Positions 1 to 7,460 of a stretch of 64,000 nt of DNA are shown here, piece by piece. Under the pieces are notes generated by a model. It saw only the letters and a list, made by a program, of their open reading frames with translations. It searched no databases and was not told where the DNA came from. The position numbers were made by a program, and so were the translations under genes. This DNA is from Kribbella sp. CA-293567 (GTDB lineage: Bacteria; Actinomycetota; Actinomycetes; Propionibacteriales; Kribbellaceae), in the NCBI RefSeq assembly GCF_027627575.1, contig NZ_CP114065.1, positions 4,216,001 to 4,280,000 on the forward strand, read 5' to 3'. How positions within the stretch are numbered: the first letter of the stretch is position 1; each line of letters begins with the position of its first letter.

Positions 1-1419
1 GCCACCGCTCCAGAGCTGGATCTCGGGTGCGCCCTTGAGGTGCATCCGCCGGTACGGCGCCGCCTGCGCGACCGCCCAGCGCTCGATCTGGCCGTTCGGA
101 GGTGTGACGGCCAGGTTCTCGGCGGAGCGCCAGAAGTTCTGGGTGGCGTTCTGCTTGTTGTCGGGGTTGTCACCCTGCTGCAGCCAGTCCGCCTCGACCC
201 GGACGTGACCGTTGATGTTGACGTCGTCCGGCGAGAGGCCGAGACCGGCCACCTGGGTGTTGAAGCCGAGGTTCACGTCGGCGGTGTAGGTGCCGGGCTT
301 GAACAGCAGCGCGTTGCGCTCGGTGCCGAACTGGTTGGTGTGCTGCACTGCCGCGACCTGGTCGAGCCGCGCCTGCATCTGCGCCTGCGGGGTGGCGGGG
401 GTGAAGACGTCGACGTTCGGGCCGAGGTCGGGGTTCATCGGGTCGGTCGGCGGAATCACCGGGCCGGTTCCTCCATCGGTGGTGTGGACGGCGAGCTCCC
501 ACAGCGAGTACCCGTACCCCGTGCCGCGCTGGGTTCCGTTGACCCGGAGGTAGCGGCCGGTGCCGGTCACCTCGAGGGACTGGTTGCCGCCGGTGCCTGT
601 CGTCGTGGTGTAGATCGTGCTCCAGGGCCCGCCCGCGTTGGCGGAGGTCTGGAGCTGGAAAGCCTTGCCGTACGCCGCTTCCCAGTTCAGGCCGACCTTG
701 CAGATCGTCTGGCTGGTGCCCAGATCGACCTGGATCCACTGCGGATCAGCCGCGGCGCTGGACCAGCGGGTGCCCGGGTTGCCGTCGACCGCTGCCGACG
801 CCGGCGTACCGCCGTTCTCCGTACTCGATGCGGTGGCGGTCTTGCCCTGTGCGGCGTTGGTGGTGCTGCAAGCGGCCGGACCGTCGTCCGTTCCGCCGTA
901 CACCTGGAACTCCCAGAGCGAGTAGCCGAAGCCGGTACCGCGCTCGGTACCGAGCAGTCGGACGTAGCGGCCGCTCCCGGTCACGTTGATCGTCTGGTTG
1001 CCGCCGGTACCGGTGGTGGTCGTGTGGATGGTGGTCCAGGGGCCGCCTGCGTTGGCGGAGACCTGCAGCTGGAAGGACTTCGCGTACGCCGCTTCCCAGT
1101 TGAGCACCACCTGACTGATCGCCGAGGTCGCCCCCAGGTCGACCTGGAGCCACTGCGGATCTGCGAACGCACTGGCCCACCGGGTGGCGGGGTTGCCGTC
1201 GACGGCCCCCGAGGCGGGCGTGCCGCCGTTCTCGGCAGTGGAACTGGTGGCCGTCTTGCCCTGCGACAGCAGCGTGACGGCAGTCTGAGCTCTGCCGCTC
1301 GCTTGGGCGCTGTCGTGCGGGGTCACCAAGGAGGTGGCGATGAGCAGCGCGGCCGACAGCAACAGCACCGGGCGCCAAAGGAGTGCCGGAGAGCGCGCTC
1401 CGGCTCGGGATCTGAACAT
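1..1419 (-). CDS. Secreted discoidin (F5/8 type C) domain protein with beta-helix-type region, 3' end outside window
   Basis: The frame starts at ATG 1419 and stays open to the window edge (473 codons), so only the C-terminus is missing. Residues 1-40 form a signal peptide with a basic start and hydrophobic core. Two near-identical carbohydrate-binding F5/8C modules follow (about 45-175 and 187-313); each has a TAENGGTPAS- or SSTENGGTPAS-type opening, a DPQWxQVDLG strand and a GYSLWE end. From about 328 (MNPDLGPNVDVFTP) begins a region I recognise from actinobacterial 'coagulation factor 5/8 type' proteins that continue as a pectin-lyase-like beta-helix; annotation pipelines sometimes call them adenylyl cyclase, which I would not trust. 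Likely an exported polysaccharide-binding or -degrading protein. The promoter at 1464-1521 carries two perfect palindromes, implying LacI-type sugar control. Confidence 0.85.
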   Translation of the reverse strand, partial: MFRSRAGARSPALLWRPVLLLSAALLIATSLVTPHDSAQASGRAQTAVTLLSQGKTATSSTAENGGTPASGAVDGNPATRWASAFADPQWLQVDLGATSAISQVVLNWEAAYAKSFQLQVSANAGGPWTTIHTTTTGTGGNQTINVTGSGRYVRLLGTERGTGFGYSLWEFQVYGGTDDGPAACSTTNAAQGKTATASSTENGGTPASAAVDGNPGTRWSSAAADPQWIQVDLGTSQTICKVGLNWEAAYGKAFQLQTSANAGGPWSTIYTTTTGTGGNQSLEVTGTGRYLRVNGTQRGTGYGYSLWELAVHTTDGGTGPVIPPTDPMNPDLGPNVDVFTPATPQAQMQARLDQVAAVQHTNQFGTERNALLFKPGTYTADVNLGFNTQVAGLGLSPDDVNINGHVRVEADWLQQGDNPDNKQNATQNFWRSAENLAVTPPNGQIERWAVAQAAPYRRMHLKGAPEIQLWSGG

Positions 1420-1463
1420 GGGGGAACCAATCAGGAAGGGACGGGCGGGTGTTCCTGCAGGCT

Positions 1464-1477
1464 AGAGAGCGCTCTCT
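1464..1477 (-). promoter_or_regulatory. LacI/CebR-like operator AGAGAGCGCTCTCT
   Basis: Perfect 14-bp palindrome with the central GCGC typical of LacI-family sites. It resembles the CebR-type operator TGGGAGCGCTCCCA known from Streptomyces. It lies just downstream of the -10 hexamer of the secreted discoidin gene, over the expected transcription start, which is a repressor position. A related site sits upstream of the GH16 gene at 59826-59839. Confidence 0.75.
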
Positions 1478-1480
1478 CAG

Positions 1481-1521
1481 AGATTGCTGGGAGAACGGTC
1501 GACTGTCAAGGGAACGTTCCC
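1481..1521 (-). promoter_or_regulatory. Promoter plus GGGAACGTTCCC palindrome for the discoidin gene
   Basis: Read on the minus strand: a perfect 12-bp palindrome GGGAACGTTCCC (1510-1521), directly followed by a consensus -35 TTGACA (1509-1504), a 17-bp spacer and a -10 CAATCT (1486-1481). The 12-bp palindrome is repeated exactly at 59776-59787 upstream of the GH16 gene. The AACGTT centre also fits a LacI-type site. Confidence 0.7.
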
Positions 1522-1546
1522 CGAGATTGGTTCCGGAACTTTGCCA

Positions 1547-1590
1547 GGGGGCGGGGGGCGGGGGCGAGAGGCGGGGGGCGAGAGGCGGGG
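1547..1590 (+). other. G-run tract with G-quadruplex potential
   Basis: Five long G runs (4 to 6 G each) separated by C or by CGAGAGGC-type loops, including two copies of a GGCGAGAGGCGGGG unit. The tract lies between the discoidin promoter and the stop codon of the MarR gene and holds no gene. It satisfies the usual four-run G-quadruplex pattern on the + strand. Any function is unknown. Confidence 0.5.
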
Positions 1591-1599
1591 CGCCGGTGG

Positions 1600-2046
1600 T
1601 CAGTCGGACAGATCGAGCGCGTCCAGCGCCCCGGACAGTTTCGTGAGGGCCGCGACCGCCTCGGTCAGCTGATCCGCGCCCAGGACGGAGACCAGCTCGG
1701 CGGCGTGCCTCGCATGATGCGGGCTGATGCCGCGGATCGCCGCGCGCCCCTCGCTGGTGATCGCCACCAGCTTCGCTCGTCGATGGGCGGGGTTGTCGCG
1801 GTACTCCGCCAGTCCGCGCTCGGCCAGCACGTCCGCCGTCCGCTGCACCGCCTGGCGGGTGATGCCCATCTCGCGGGCGATCGCGGGAACCGGCAGCGGT
1901 TCACCCAGGACGGCGCCGAGCACCTGCCACCAGGCCACGGTCACCCCGGCCGGCCGAGCGAGATGCTCGGCCAGCTCGAGGAACTGACCGTTGAGCTTGA
2001 ACGCCGTCAGCGCGGCGGCGGCGAGCAGTTCTTGGTCGCGATTCAC
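1600..2046 (-). CDS. MarR-family transcriptional regulator
   Basis: 148 aa, the normal MarR length. The central winged helix-turn-helix is clear (VPAIAREMGITRQAVQRTADVLAERGLAEY cut to its core: AREMGITRQAVQRTADVL), followed by the basic wing around DNPAHRRAK. N- and C-terminal helices would form the dimer interface. It starts 15 bp after the DJ-1-like gene on the same strand, so the two are probably cotranscribed. The palindromic site at 2694-2710 upstream of that pair is the likely autoregulatory operator. The inducer is unknown; MarR/DJ-1 pairs often respond to electrophiles or oxidants, but that is family knowledge only. Confidence 0.9.
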   Translation of the reverse strand: MNRDQELLAAAALTAFKLNGQFLELAEHLARPAGVTVAWWQVLGAVLGEPLPVPAIAREMGITRQAVQRTADVLAERGLAEYRDNPAHRRAKLVAITSEGRAAIRGISPHHARHAAELVSVLGADQLTEAVAALTKLSGALDALDLSD

Positions 2047-2061
2047 AACGTCGGGTCCTTC

Positions 2062-2685
2062 TCAGACAGCCATGAGTTCGTAGAACCCGGCCGGGTCCTG
2101 CTTGCCGTACAGCTTGTACAAGGAGTCGAGGACCGGCGCCTCGTACACGCCGAGTTCCGCGAAGATCGCCCGGGCGAACTCGATCGGCGCGTTGGCGCCG
2201 GCGGTGACCAGGCCGCGATCGGTCACTGCCGCCTCCTCCCGGTACAGCGCCCCACCCTGGTAGCCGAGACTGTCCAGGAACGCCGCCGCGTTGCTCGTGT
2301 GCTCGCGATCGTCCAGCAGACCGGCGAGTGCCAGCGCACCCGTCGCCCCGCAGATCGCCGCGACCGGCACACCTGCCTCGAGGAACTCGCGCGCCTTGGC
2401 GACGTACGGCTCATAGGCCTCGGTCGGCCAGAGGTCGTTGCCGGGCAGGATCAGCATCGCACTGTCCTCAGGCTTCAGCTCGGCCAGCACCGAGTCCGGC
2501 AGCACTCGCAAGCCGCCCATCGTGGTGACCGGCTCCAGCCCGGCACTCACCGTCTGCATCCTGAAGCGCCCGGGCACCTGGTGCCAGGCGCCGTTGTTGA
2601 GATGGGCCGCGACGAACCCGTACTCCCAGTCGGCCAGGGTGTCGTGAACGGCGAGGTGGACGGTGACGTTCTCGTTCATGGTCAT
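2062..2685 (-). CDS. DJ-1/PfpI family protein
   Basis: 207 aa with the class I glutamine-amidotransferase-like fold of the DJ-1/PfpI family. The nucleophile elbow is visible as AAICGATGAL, with Cys as the presumed catalytic or redox residue, after the strand MLILPGNDLW. Members include glyoxalase III, chaperones and proteases; the exact activity cannot be read here. ATG 2685 was used; a second in-frame ATG lies 6 bp downstream at 2679. First gene of a two-gene unit with the MarR regulator, under a TTGTCA-rich operator region. Confidence 0.88.
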   Translation of the reverse strand: MTMNENVTVHLAVHDTLADWEYGFVAAHLNNGAWHQVPGRFRMQTVSAGLEPVTTMGGLRVLPDSVLAELKPEDSAMLILPGNDLWPTEAYEPYVAKAREFLEAGVPVAAICGATGALALAGLLDDREHTSNAAAFLDSLGYQGGALYREEAAVTDRGLVTAGANAPIEFARAIFAELGVYEAPVLDSLYKLYGKQDPAGFYELMAV

Positions 2686-2693
2686 GACAACAG

Positions 2694-2710
2694 CTTGTCA
2701 TTGTGACAAG
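2694..2710. promoter_or_regulatory. MarR-type operator
   Basis: CTTGTCA-TTG-TGACAAG, a perfect 7-bp inverted repeat with a 3-bp centre, 8 bp upstream of the DJ-1 gene start. Further TGACAA/TTGTCA half-sites flank it at about 2684-2690 and 2713-2719, giving a cluster of four half-sites. The position over the start region fits autorepression by the adjacent MarR protein. Confidence 0.7.
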
Positions 2711-2726
2711 GCATTGTCAATCGGTC

Positions 2727-3593
2727 TCAGGGCACGAACGCGCGCTGAGCGCGATGCCGGAAGGTCCGCGGCGAGACGCCATGAGCCGCGGTGAAGCGAC
2801 GAGTGAAGTAGGACTGACTGGCGAAGCCGCACCGGCCGGCGATCGTCGCGATCGACCCGGAGGTTGCCGCCAGCAACGCAGCGGCCTGCTCGAGCCGGAG
2901 GTCGGTGACGAAGTCGGTAGGAGTCATCCCGTACGCCGCCCGCAGCGTGCGGGAGAGATGGGCGGGACTCACACCGGCCAGTTCGAGCAGGCGCGGCACT
3001 CCCCCGCGGAGATTCTCCTCGGCTCGCATCGCCGCGCAGGCACGGGTCAGCCAGTCCGGCGCCTGACTACCGGATGCACGCGCCGGAAGCTCCTCGGGCG
3101 AGATCTGCGGCAGCAGGTCGATCCAGAAACGCATCAGCTCGAAGTGCCCGGGCTCGTCGGCGAAGCTCTGGAGCGCCTGCTCGAACGTGGCCGCCACCGC
3201 CACGGCATCCCGGGACCTGAACACGATCGGGCGCTTGGCGGCATCCCAGCTGCCGGTCGGATTGGTCCGGGTCAGGGTGAGAAACCCCTGCCAGGCAGAA
3301 CTCGGGAAGGCGATGTTGATGAATTCCAGCCCGTCCGGTGCGGAGCCTCTGATCGCATGCCGGTCGCGGGGCCGGACGAGGACGACATCACCGGCCACCA
3401 GCGGCGACGTACCGGTCTCGAGCAGGTGTTCGCCGGACCCGGTCAGCACGCCCATCAACTCGTGGAAGTCGGCATGGGTGTGGAGTTCGGAGTCGCGGGC
3501 CCGGGGCGCGAACCGGATCCGCGCGGCGTGGTACGGCCGGCCCCACGCGGACCACTCGAACCGCAGTACCTGATTCACCTCAACAAAGTACAA
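2727..3593 (-). CDS. AraC-family transcriptional regulator with N-terminal cupin
   Basis: 288 aa. The N-terminal half (about 35-100) is an AraC-type cupin sensor (HTHADFHELMGVLTGSGEHLL region, then VAGDVVLVRPRDRHAI). The C-terminal 100 aa hold two HTH motifs, with LLELAGVSPAHLSRTLR and IAGRCGFASQSYFTRRF plus the G(V/M)SPRTFR end typical of AraC. The longest frame begins at TTG 3593; a GTG at 3578 (NQVLRFEW) is an equally good start, since neither has a clear ribosome site. It stands head-to-head with the PhyH gene at 3648, which it may control; the ligand is unknown. Confidence 0.88.
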   Translation of the reverse strand: MYFVEVNQVLRFEWSAWGRPYHAARIRFAPRARDSELHTHADFHELMGVLTGSGEHLLETGTSPLVAGDVVLVRPRDRHAIRGSAPDGLEFINIAFPSSAWQGFLTLTRTNPTGSWDAAKRPIVFRSRDAVAVAATFEQALQSFADEPGHFELMRFWIDLLPQISPEELPARASGSQAPDWLTRACAAMRAEENLRGGVPRLLELAGVSPAHLSRTLRAAYGMTPTDFVTDLRLEQAAALLAATSGSIATIAGRCGFASQSYFTRRFTAAHGVSPRTFRHRAQRAFVP

Positions 3594-3647
3594 GTTCGCG
3601 TTGGTGAGCTGCTAGTTCCGCGAGCGCTGCCCGGTCAGGATTCCGGT

Positions 3648-4427
3648 ATGACCACGGTGCTGACGGACGACCGCCTCCAGGCCTACCAGCGCGACGGCTA
3701 TGTCATCTTCCGCGACGTGATCGACGCGGATCTGATCAACGAGGTGAACGACCATGTCGGCTGGCTGCAGGCCCGGCATCCCGACGTGCGACCCGAGGAA
3801 CTCGGCCACGCCTTCCTGCGCGACGACCCGTTCTGGGTACGGCTGGTGAGCGATCCGAGACTGCTGGAGATCGCCGCCGCCTTCGTCGGGCCCGACGTCG
3901 CGCTGTTCGCGTCGCACTACATCTCGAAGCCGCCGTACTCCGGCCGGCCGGTGCTCTGGCACCAGGACGCGGCGTTCTGGCCGCTCGATCCGATGAGCGT
4001 GGTGACCCTGTGGCTGGCGGTCGACCACTCGACGCCGGCGAACGGCTGTGTCCGGGTGATCCCCGGCAGCCATCGCGGCACGATCGCCGAGATGCGGGCG
4101 AACACGACGGTCGACAGCGTGCTGGGCCAGGAGATCGCGGTCGAGGTGGACGAGTCGAGCGCGGTCGACATCGTGCTCGCGCCCGGCGACGTCGAGGTCC
4201 ATCACCCCAACATCGTGCACGGCAGCACCGCCAACACCTCACCGGACCGGCGGTGCGGGCTGACCATCCGCTACATCCCGACCTCGACCCGGATCACCGA
4301 CCCTGAGGTGCCCTATCCCAGCGCGTTCCACCTGCAGGGCTCCCCGGGGCTGAACAGCTACCAGCCGCGGCCCCGGTACGTCGAGGGCCGCGACTATCCG
4401 TTCGCGGGGCGGTCGGAGTGGATCTAG
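3648..4427 (+). CDS. Phytanoyl-CoA dioxygenase (PhyH) family Fe(II)/2-oxoglutarate oxygenase
   Basis: 259 aa, full length for the family. The iron ligands are visible as the HxD motif in LWHQDAAFW and the distal His in HHPNIVHGS, with an Arg a few residues later (DRRCGLTIRY) that would bind 2-oxoglutarate. The double-stranded beta-helix core spans about 85-225. Start ATG 3648 gives the typical opening (DDRLQAYQRDGYVIFRDVI); CAGGAT lies 6 nt upstream, which could be a -10 for a leaderless transcript. The substrate is not deducible; many actinobacterial PhyH proteins hydroxylate amino acids or natural products. Confidence 0.88.
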   Translation: MTTVLTDDRLQAYQRDGYVIFRDVIDADLINEVNDHVGWLQARHPDVRPEELGHAFLRDDPFWVRLVSDPRLLEIAAAFVGPDVALFASHYISKPPYSGRPVLWHQDAAFWPLDPMSVVTLWLAVDHSTPANGCVRVIPGSHRGTIAEMRANTTVDSVLGQEIAVEVDESSAVDIVLAPGDVEVHHPNIVHGSTANTSPDRRCGLTIRYIPTSTRITDPEVPYPSAFHLQGSPGLNSYQPRPRYVEGRDYPFAGRSEWI

Positions 4428-4431
4428 CCGA

Positions 4432-4833
4432 TTACTCCAGGCAGATACGGAACGGGTGGCCGGCCGGGTCGGCGTAGACGCGCCAGCCGCGGGCGTTCTC
4501 GGCCGGCGGCGCGTCGACCGGGTCGAGGGGCTCGGCGCCGAGGGCGACGACCGTGGCGTGGCCACTGGCCAGGTCCTCGACGATCAGGTCCAGATGCAGT
4601 TGCTGCGCGTCCGCGCTCGGCCAGGTGGCCGGCACGTAGTCCTCCGAACGCCGGAAGCCGAGCGTCGACCCGGGGCCGGTCAGGCTCCGCCAGTCCTCGT
4701 CACCGTGCTCGTCGACCGCGAGGCCGAACAGCGTCGAGTAGAACCGGGCAAGCTCGAGCGGGTCCGGGCAGTCCAGCACCACCGAGCCGAGCCGCCCGGC
4801 ACTGGTGCCCGGCTGCTCTGCCACCTGAGTCAT
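4432..4833 (-). CDS. VOC family (glyoxalase/bleomycin resistance-like) protein
   Basis: 133 aa with two beta-alpha-beta-beta-beta repeats of the vicinal oxygen chelate fold: LGSVVLDCPDPLELARFYSTLFG opens the first, and LHLDLIVEDL begins the second half, which ends in GWRVYADPAGHPFRICLE. This last part matches the common actinobacterial VOC subgroup of unknown substrate. ATG 4833 is preceded by GGAGGACAG, a good ribosome site. It converges on the PhyH gene with only 4 bp between them. Confidence 0.85.
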   Translation of the reverse strand: MTQVAEQPGTSAGRLGSVVLDCPDPLELARFYSTLFGLAVDEHGDEDWRSLTGPGSTLGFRRSEDYVPATWPSADAQQLHLDLIVEDLASGHATVVALGAEPLDPVDAPPAENARGWRVYADPAGHPFRICLE

Positions 4834-4982
4834 CTGTCCTCCAGCTTCCTGTTCAGGAAAGTCTTCTTGCTTGCAGACGGGCCCGTCCTGGTCAGAAGGC
4901 CCGGCCGCAAACAATGGCAGGTCGCACCGACACTTCGCACCTTGCGACACGCCTTGTTGACCGGTCACGGACCGGTGAGTAA

Positions 4983-5034
4983 CGCAAACAGTTTGCGGAA
5001 AGATCTTGACTCCGGCTGTGAGCAGACGAACACT
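4983..5034 (+). promoter_or_regulatory. Promoter and CGCAAAC-A-GTTTGCG operator of the GH20 gene
   Basis: A perfect 7-bp inverted repeat with a 1-bp centre (4983-4997) lies just upstream of a -35 TTGACT (5006-5011), a 17-bp spacer and a -10-like AACACT (5029-5034). Seven bases later comes ATG 5042, with no Shine-Dalgarno sequence, so the mRNA is probably leaderless. The palindrome looks like a regulator site; it is not the DasR (dre) consensus usual for chitin-related genes. Confidence 0.6.
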
Positions 5035-5041
5035 ACGCGTC

Positions 5042-6697
5042 ATGACACGACTCGTCCGCCCTCGTCGTCGGGTCTCACTGGCAGGCGTCCTCACCGCCGC
5101 CCTGCTGGCGACTCCCCTCATCGCCCTGACCACGCCGGCCGCTGCCCAGCCGACCGCCACCCAGCCGACCGTCAGCCCGTCGGCCACCGCTCTGCCGGCA
5201 GCCGCTCCTGGCTCGTCGCTGATCCCCAAGCCGTCCTCCCAGCAGGCGCTGGCCGGCCAGGACTACTCCCTGAAGCCGTGGAGCGTCGTAGGTGTCGCCT
5301 CCACCTCCAAGGAGCGCCGTGCGGCTCAGAAGGTCGCTGACCAGCTCACCTCCCAGCTCCGCCGCTCGACGGGCTACCCGCTGCCCGTAGTGCCGCTGGT
5401 GCCGGGCATCACCGACATCAAGCTCTCCACCAACGGCCCGGCCTCGCTCGGCGCCGAGGGGTACCAGCTGCGGGTCGACCGCAAGGGCGTCAGCGTCACC
5501 GCCGCGACTCCTGAAGGCCTCTTCCGCGGGGTCACCACGCTGCGACAGCTCCTGCCGGCCAAGGCCGACGCGCGGACCCGCCAGACAGGCCCCTGGACCC
5601 TGGCCGGTACCGCGATCGCCGACGCGCCCCGGTTCGGCTACCGCGGCGTCATGCTCGACGTCTCGCGGCACTTCTTCTCGGTGGCCGAGGTCAAGCGCTA
5701 CATCGACCTCGCCTCGCTCTACAAGATCAACAAGTTCCACATGCACCTCGCGGACGACCAGGGCTGGCGGATCCAGATCGACTCCTGGCCGCGGCTGACG
5801 ACGTACGGCGGCAGCCTGGAGACGACCGGCACGCCTGGCGGGTCCTACACCAAGGCCGACTTCGCCGAGATCGTCCGGTACGCCGCCGACCGCTACCTGC
5901 AGGTCATCCCCGAGATCGACACGCCTGGGCACACCAACGCCGCCCTGGCGTCCTACGCGGAGCTGAACTGCGACGGCATCGCCCCGCCGCTCTACACCGG
6001 CACCGCGGTCGGCTTCAGCTCTCTCTGCGTCGCCAAGCCGATCACCTACCAGTTCCTGGACGACGTGTTCCGGGAGGTCGCCGAGCAGTCCCCCGGCGAC
6101 GTCCTCCACCTGGGTGGTGACGAGGCGCACTCCACGCCGCACTCGGACTACCTGACCTTCGTCCCGAAGGCGGCGGCGCTGGTCACCAAGCAGAACAAGC
6201 GGGTGATGGGCTGGCAGGAGATCGCCGAGACGCCGCTCCCGCCGAACAGCATCGCGCAGTACTGGGGTACTGACGACGCACGCTCGCAGGAACTCGCCCG
6301 CAAGGCGGCAGCGCAGGGCAGCAAGGTCGTGCTCTCCCCGGCGAACCGCGCCTACCTGGACATGAAGTACGACGCCAGTACGCCGTACGGGCAGGCCTGG
6401 GCCGGGCTCGTCTCGGTGCAGAAGTCCTACGACTGGAACCCGTCCACCCTGGTGCCGAACCTGCCGGAGAGCGCGATCGCCGGCGTCGAGGCGCCGCTGT
6501 GGACCGAAACGCTCGACGACCTCGACAAGCTGGAGTACATGGCGTTCCCCCGACTGCCGGGGATCGCCGAGCTCGGCTGGTCGCAGGCGTCGGCACTCGA
6601 CTGGACGACGTACAAGGATCGTCTGGGCGGTCAGGGCTCGCGCTGGGACGTGTTGAGCGTCAACTTCTACCGCGCGCCGGAGATCAGCTGGCGCTGA
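5042..6697 (+). CDS. Secreted GH20 beta-N-acetylhexosaminidase
   Basis: 551 aa. Residues 1-35 are a signal peptide (MTRLVRPRRRVSLAGVL, hydrophobic stretch, TTPAAA). An N-terminal GH20b domain (about 60-190, SLIPKPSS onward) precedes the catalytic TIM barrel, which opens with RGVMLDVSRHFFSV and carries KFHMHLADDQGWRIQI. The catalytic pair of substrate-assisted hexosaminidases is D360-E361 in HLGGDEAH; conserved WQE and W-rich loops follow. It should release terminal GlcNAc or GalNAc from chitin oligosaccharides or glycans outside the cell. Probably transcribed alone, from the promoter at 4983-5034 and ended by the hairpin at 6726-6774. Confidence 0.95.
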   Translation: MTRLVRPRRRVSLAGVLTAALLATPLIALTTPAAAQPTATQPTVSPSATALPAAAPGSSLIPKPSSQQALAGQDYSLKPWSVVGVASTSKERRAAQKVADQLTSQLRRSTGYPLPVVPLVPGITDIKLSTNGPASLGAEGYQLRVDRKGVSVTAATPEGLFRGVTTLRQLLPAKADARTRQTGPWTLAGTAIADAPRFGYRGVMLDVSRHFFSVAEVKRYIDLASLYKINKFHMHLADDQGWRIQIDSWPRLTTYGGSLETTGTPGGSYTKADFAEIVRYAADRYLQVIPEIDTPGHTNAALASYAELNCDGIAPPLYTGTAVGFSSLCVAKPITYQFLDDVFREVAEQSPGDVLHLGGDEAHSTPHSDYLTFVPKAAALVTKQNKRVMGWQEIAETPLPPNSIAQYWGTDDARSQELARKAAAQGSKVVLSPANRAYLDMKYDASTPYGQAWAGLVSVQKSYDWNPSTLVPNLPESAIAGVEAPLWTETLDDLDKLEYMAFPRLPGIAELGWSQASALDWTTYKDRLGGQGSRWDVLSVNFYRAPEISWR

Positions 6698-6725
6698 GCA
6701 CCGACCGTACCGCTCGCAGTACCGG

Positions 6726-6774
6726 CACCGCCTGGCTCTAGGACTGCAGGACGCGGTCCAGGAGCCAGGCGGTG
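6726..6774. terminator. Shared hairpin terminator, GH20 / emfourin
   Basis: Perfect 13-bp inverted repeat (CACCGCCTGGCTC at 6726-6738, GAGCCAGGCGGTG at 6762-6774) between two convergent genes. The 23-nt loop can form a smaller GGAC/GTCC stem. One arm falls within the last codons of the emfourin gene. There is no U-tract, as is common for actinobacterial terminators. Confidence 0.65.
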
Positions 6775-7013
6775 TCCGCGTTCAGGTCCTGCTCGGCCAT
6801 AGTCAGCTCCCTGGGCTCTGAGGCGTCCGTGTCGTGCACCTGCAGCCGGTAGACGTACCGATCCGGCTGCGGCCGACCAGAGCCCAACTGGGCGCCGTTC
6901 AGTGCGCGCACGACCTGCTCCAACCGCTCGCTGTCCGGCTGGCCCGCTGTGTCCAGCTCTGCCGTCGCCCGCAGGCCGGCGAAGCCTCCGCTGCGTACCA
7001 CCTTGAGAATCAC
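6738..7013 (-). CDS. Emfourin-like protealysin (M4 peptidase) inhibitor
   Basis: 91 aa from GTG 7013 (start MILKVVRSGGFAGL). The opening VxRSGGFAG strand, the central PDRYVYRLQV strand and the terminal LTMAEQDL...LLDRVL helix match the emfourin family of small M4-metalloprotease inhibitors as I recall it. In characterised cases emfourin is encoded beside a protealysin-like protease; no M4 protease is seen within 64 kb here, so the target is elsewhere or the protein has another role. No signal peptide, so cytoplasmic. Longer upstream frames are unsupported. Confidence 0.7.
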   Translation of the reverse strand: MILKVVRSGGFAGLRATAELDTAGQPDSERLEQVVRALNGAQLGSGRPQPDRYVYRLQVHDTDASEPRELTMAEQDLNADTAWLLDRVLQS

Positions 7014-7460
7014 CCACTCAGCCTTTCCCGCCCGGTGCCCGATGTCCAGCGCGCACGACACGCCGAGAAAATTCGGTCCGGACCCTCGCCGATCACCCGG
7101 CGTACAGGGCGGGTTGTCCACCCTTGTCTGTCATCGGGACCGCCGTGCTGGTGGCCGGACGGGACGAATCAGCAGGTCGGCGGGGGTTTCGTTGTCTCGT
7201 CACCCCACTCGCCCGGGGTGCGGTCACGGCCGCCGGTGATTCACGCTGGGTGGCGGCCGGCAACTTTCCGCGACACGTGTTCCCGATCACCCCCCACACG
7301 AGCCCCGGGATCGGCTACAGTTATCGCGTTGCAGTTTTGGACTCCCACTGACTTTTGCTGTGCTGTACGGCCGGTTTCGTCGTCTGGGGCCTTTCGGCGA
7401 CACGCGGTTCATGAGGTGTGGATCGCGTCTTGTTACAAGCCATCAAGGAGATAGACAACA
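7014..7460. other. 447-bp intergenic region with divergent promoters and the cold-shock mRNA leader
   Basis: No convincing gene is present: the open frames here lack ribosome sites and protein-like composition. On the right, TTGCAG at 7329-7334 or TACAGT at 7316-7321 may be promoter elements for the cold shock gene, giving a leader of about 100-130 nt. The leader contains CTTGT-T-ACAAG (7429-7439), a small hairpin just before the AAGGAG site (7445-7450). Long structured leaders are usual for cold shock mRNAs. An ACACGTGT palindrome lies near 7275-7282. Confidence 0.5.

Noticed and set aside
40..2706. An 888-aa + strand open frame across the discoidin, MarR and DJ-1 genes
   Set aside because: Arg/Gly-rich antisense composition typical of high-GC DNA; the minus-strand genes in the same place have clear domains and starts.
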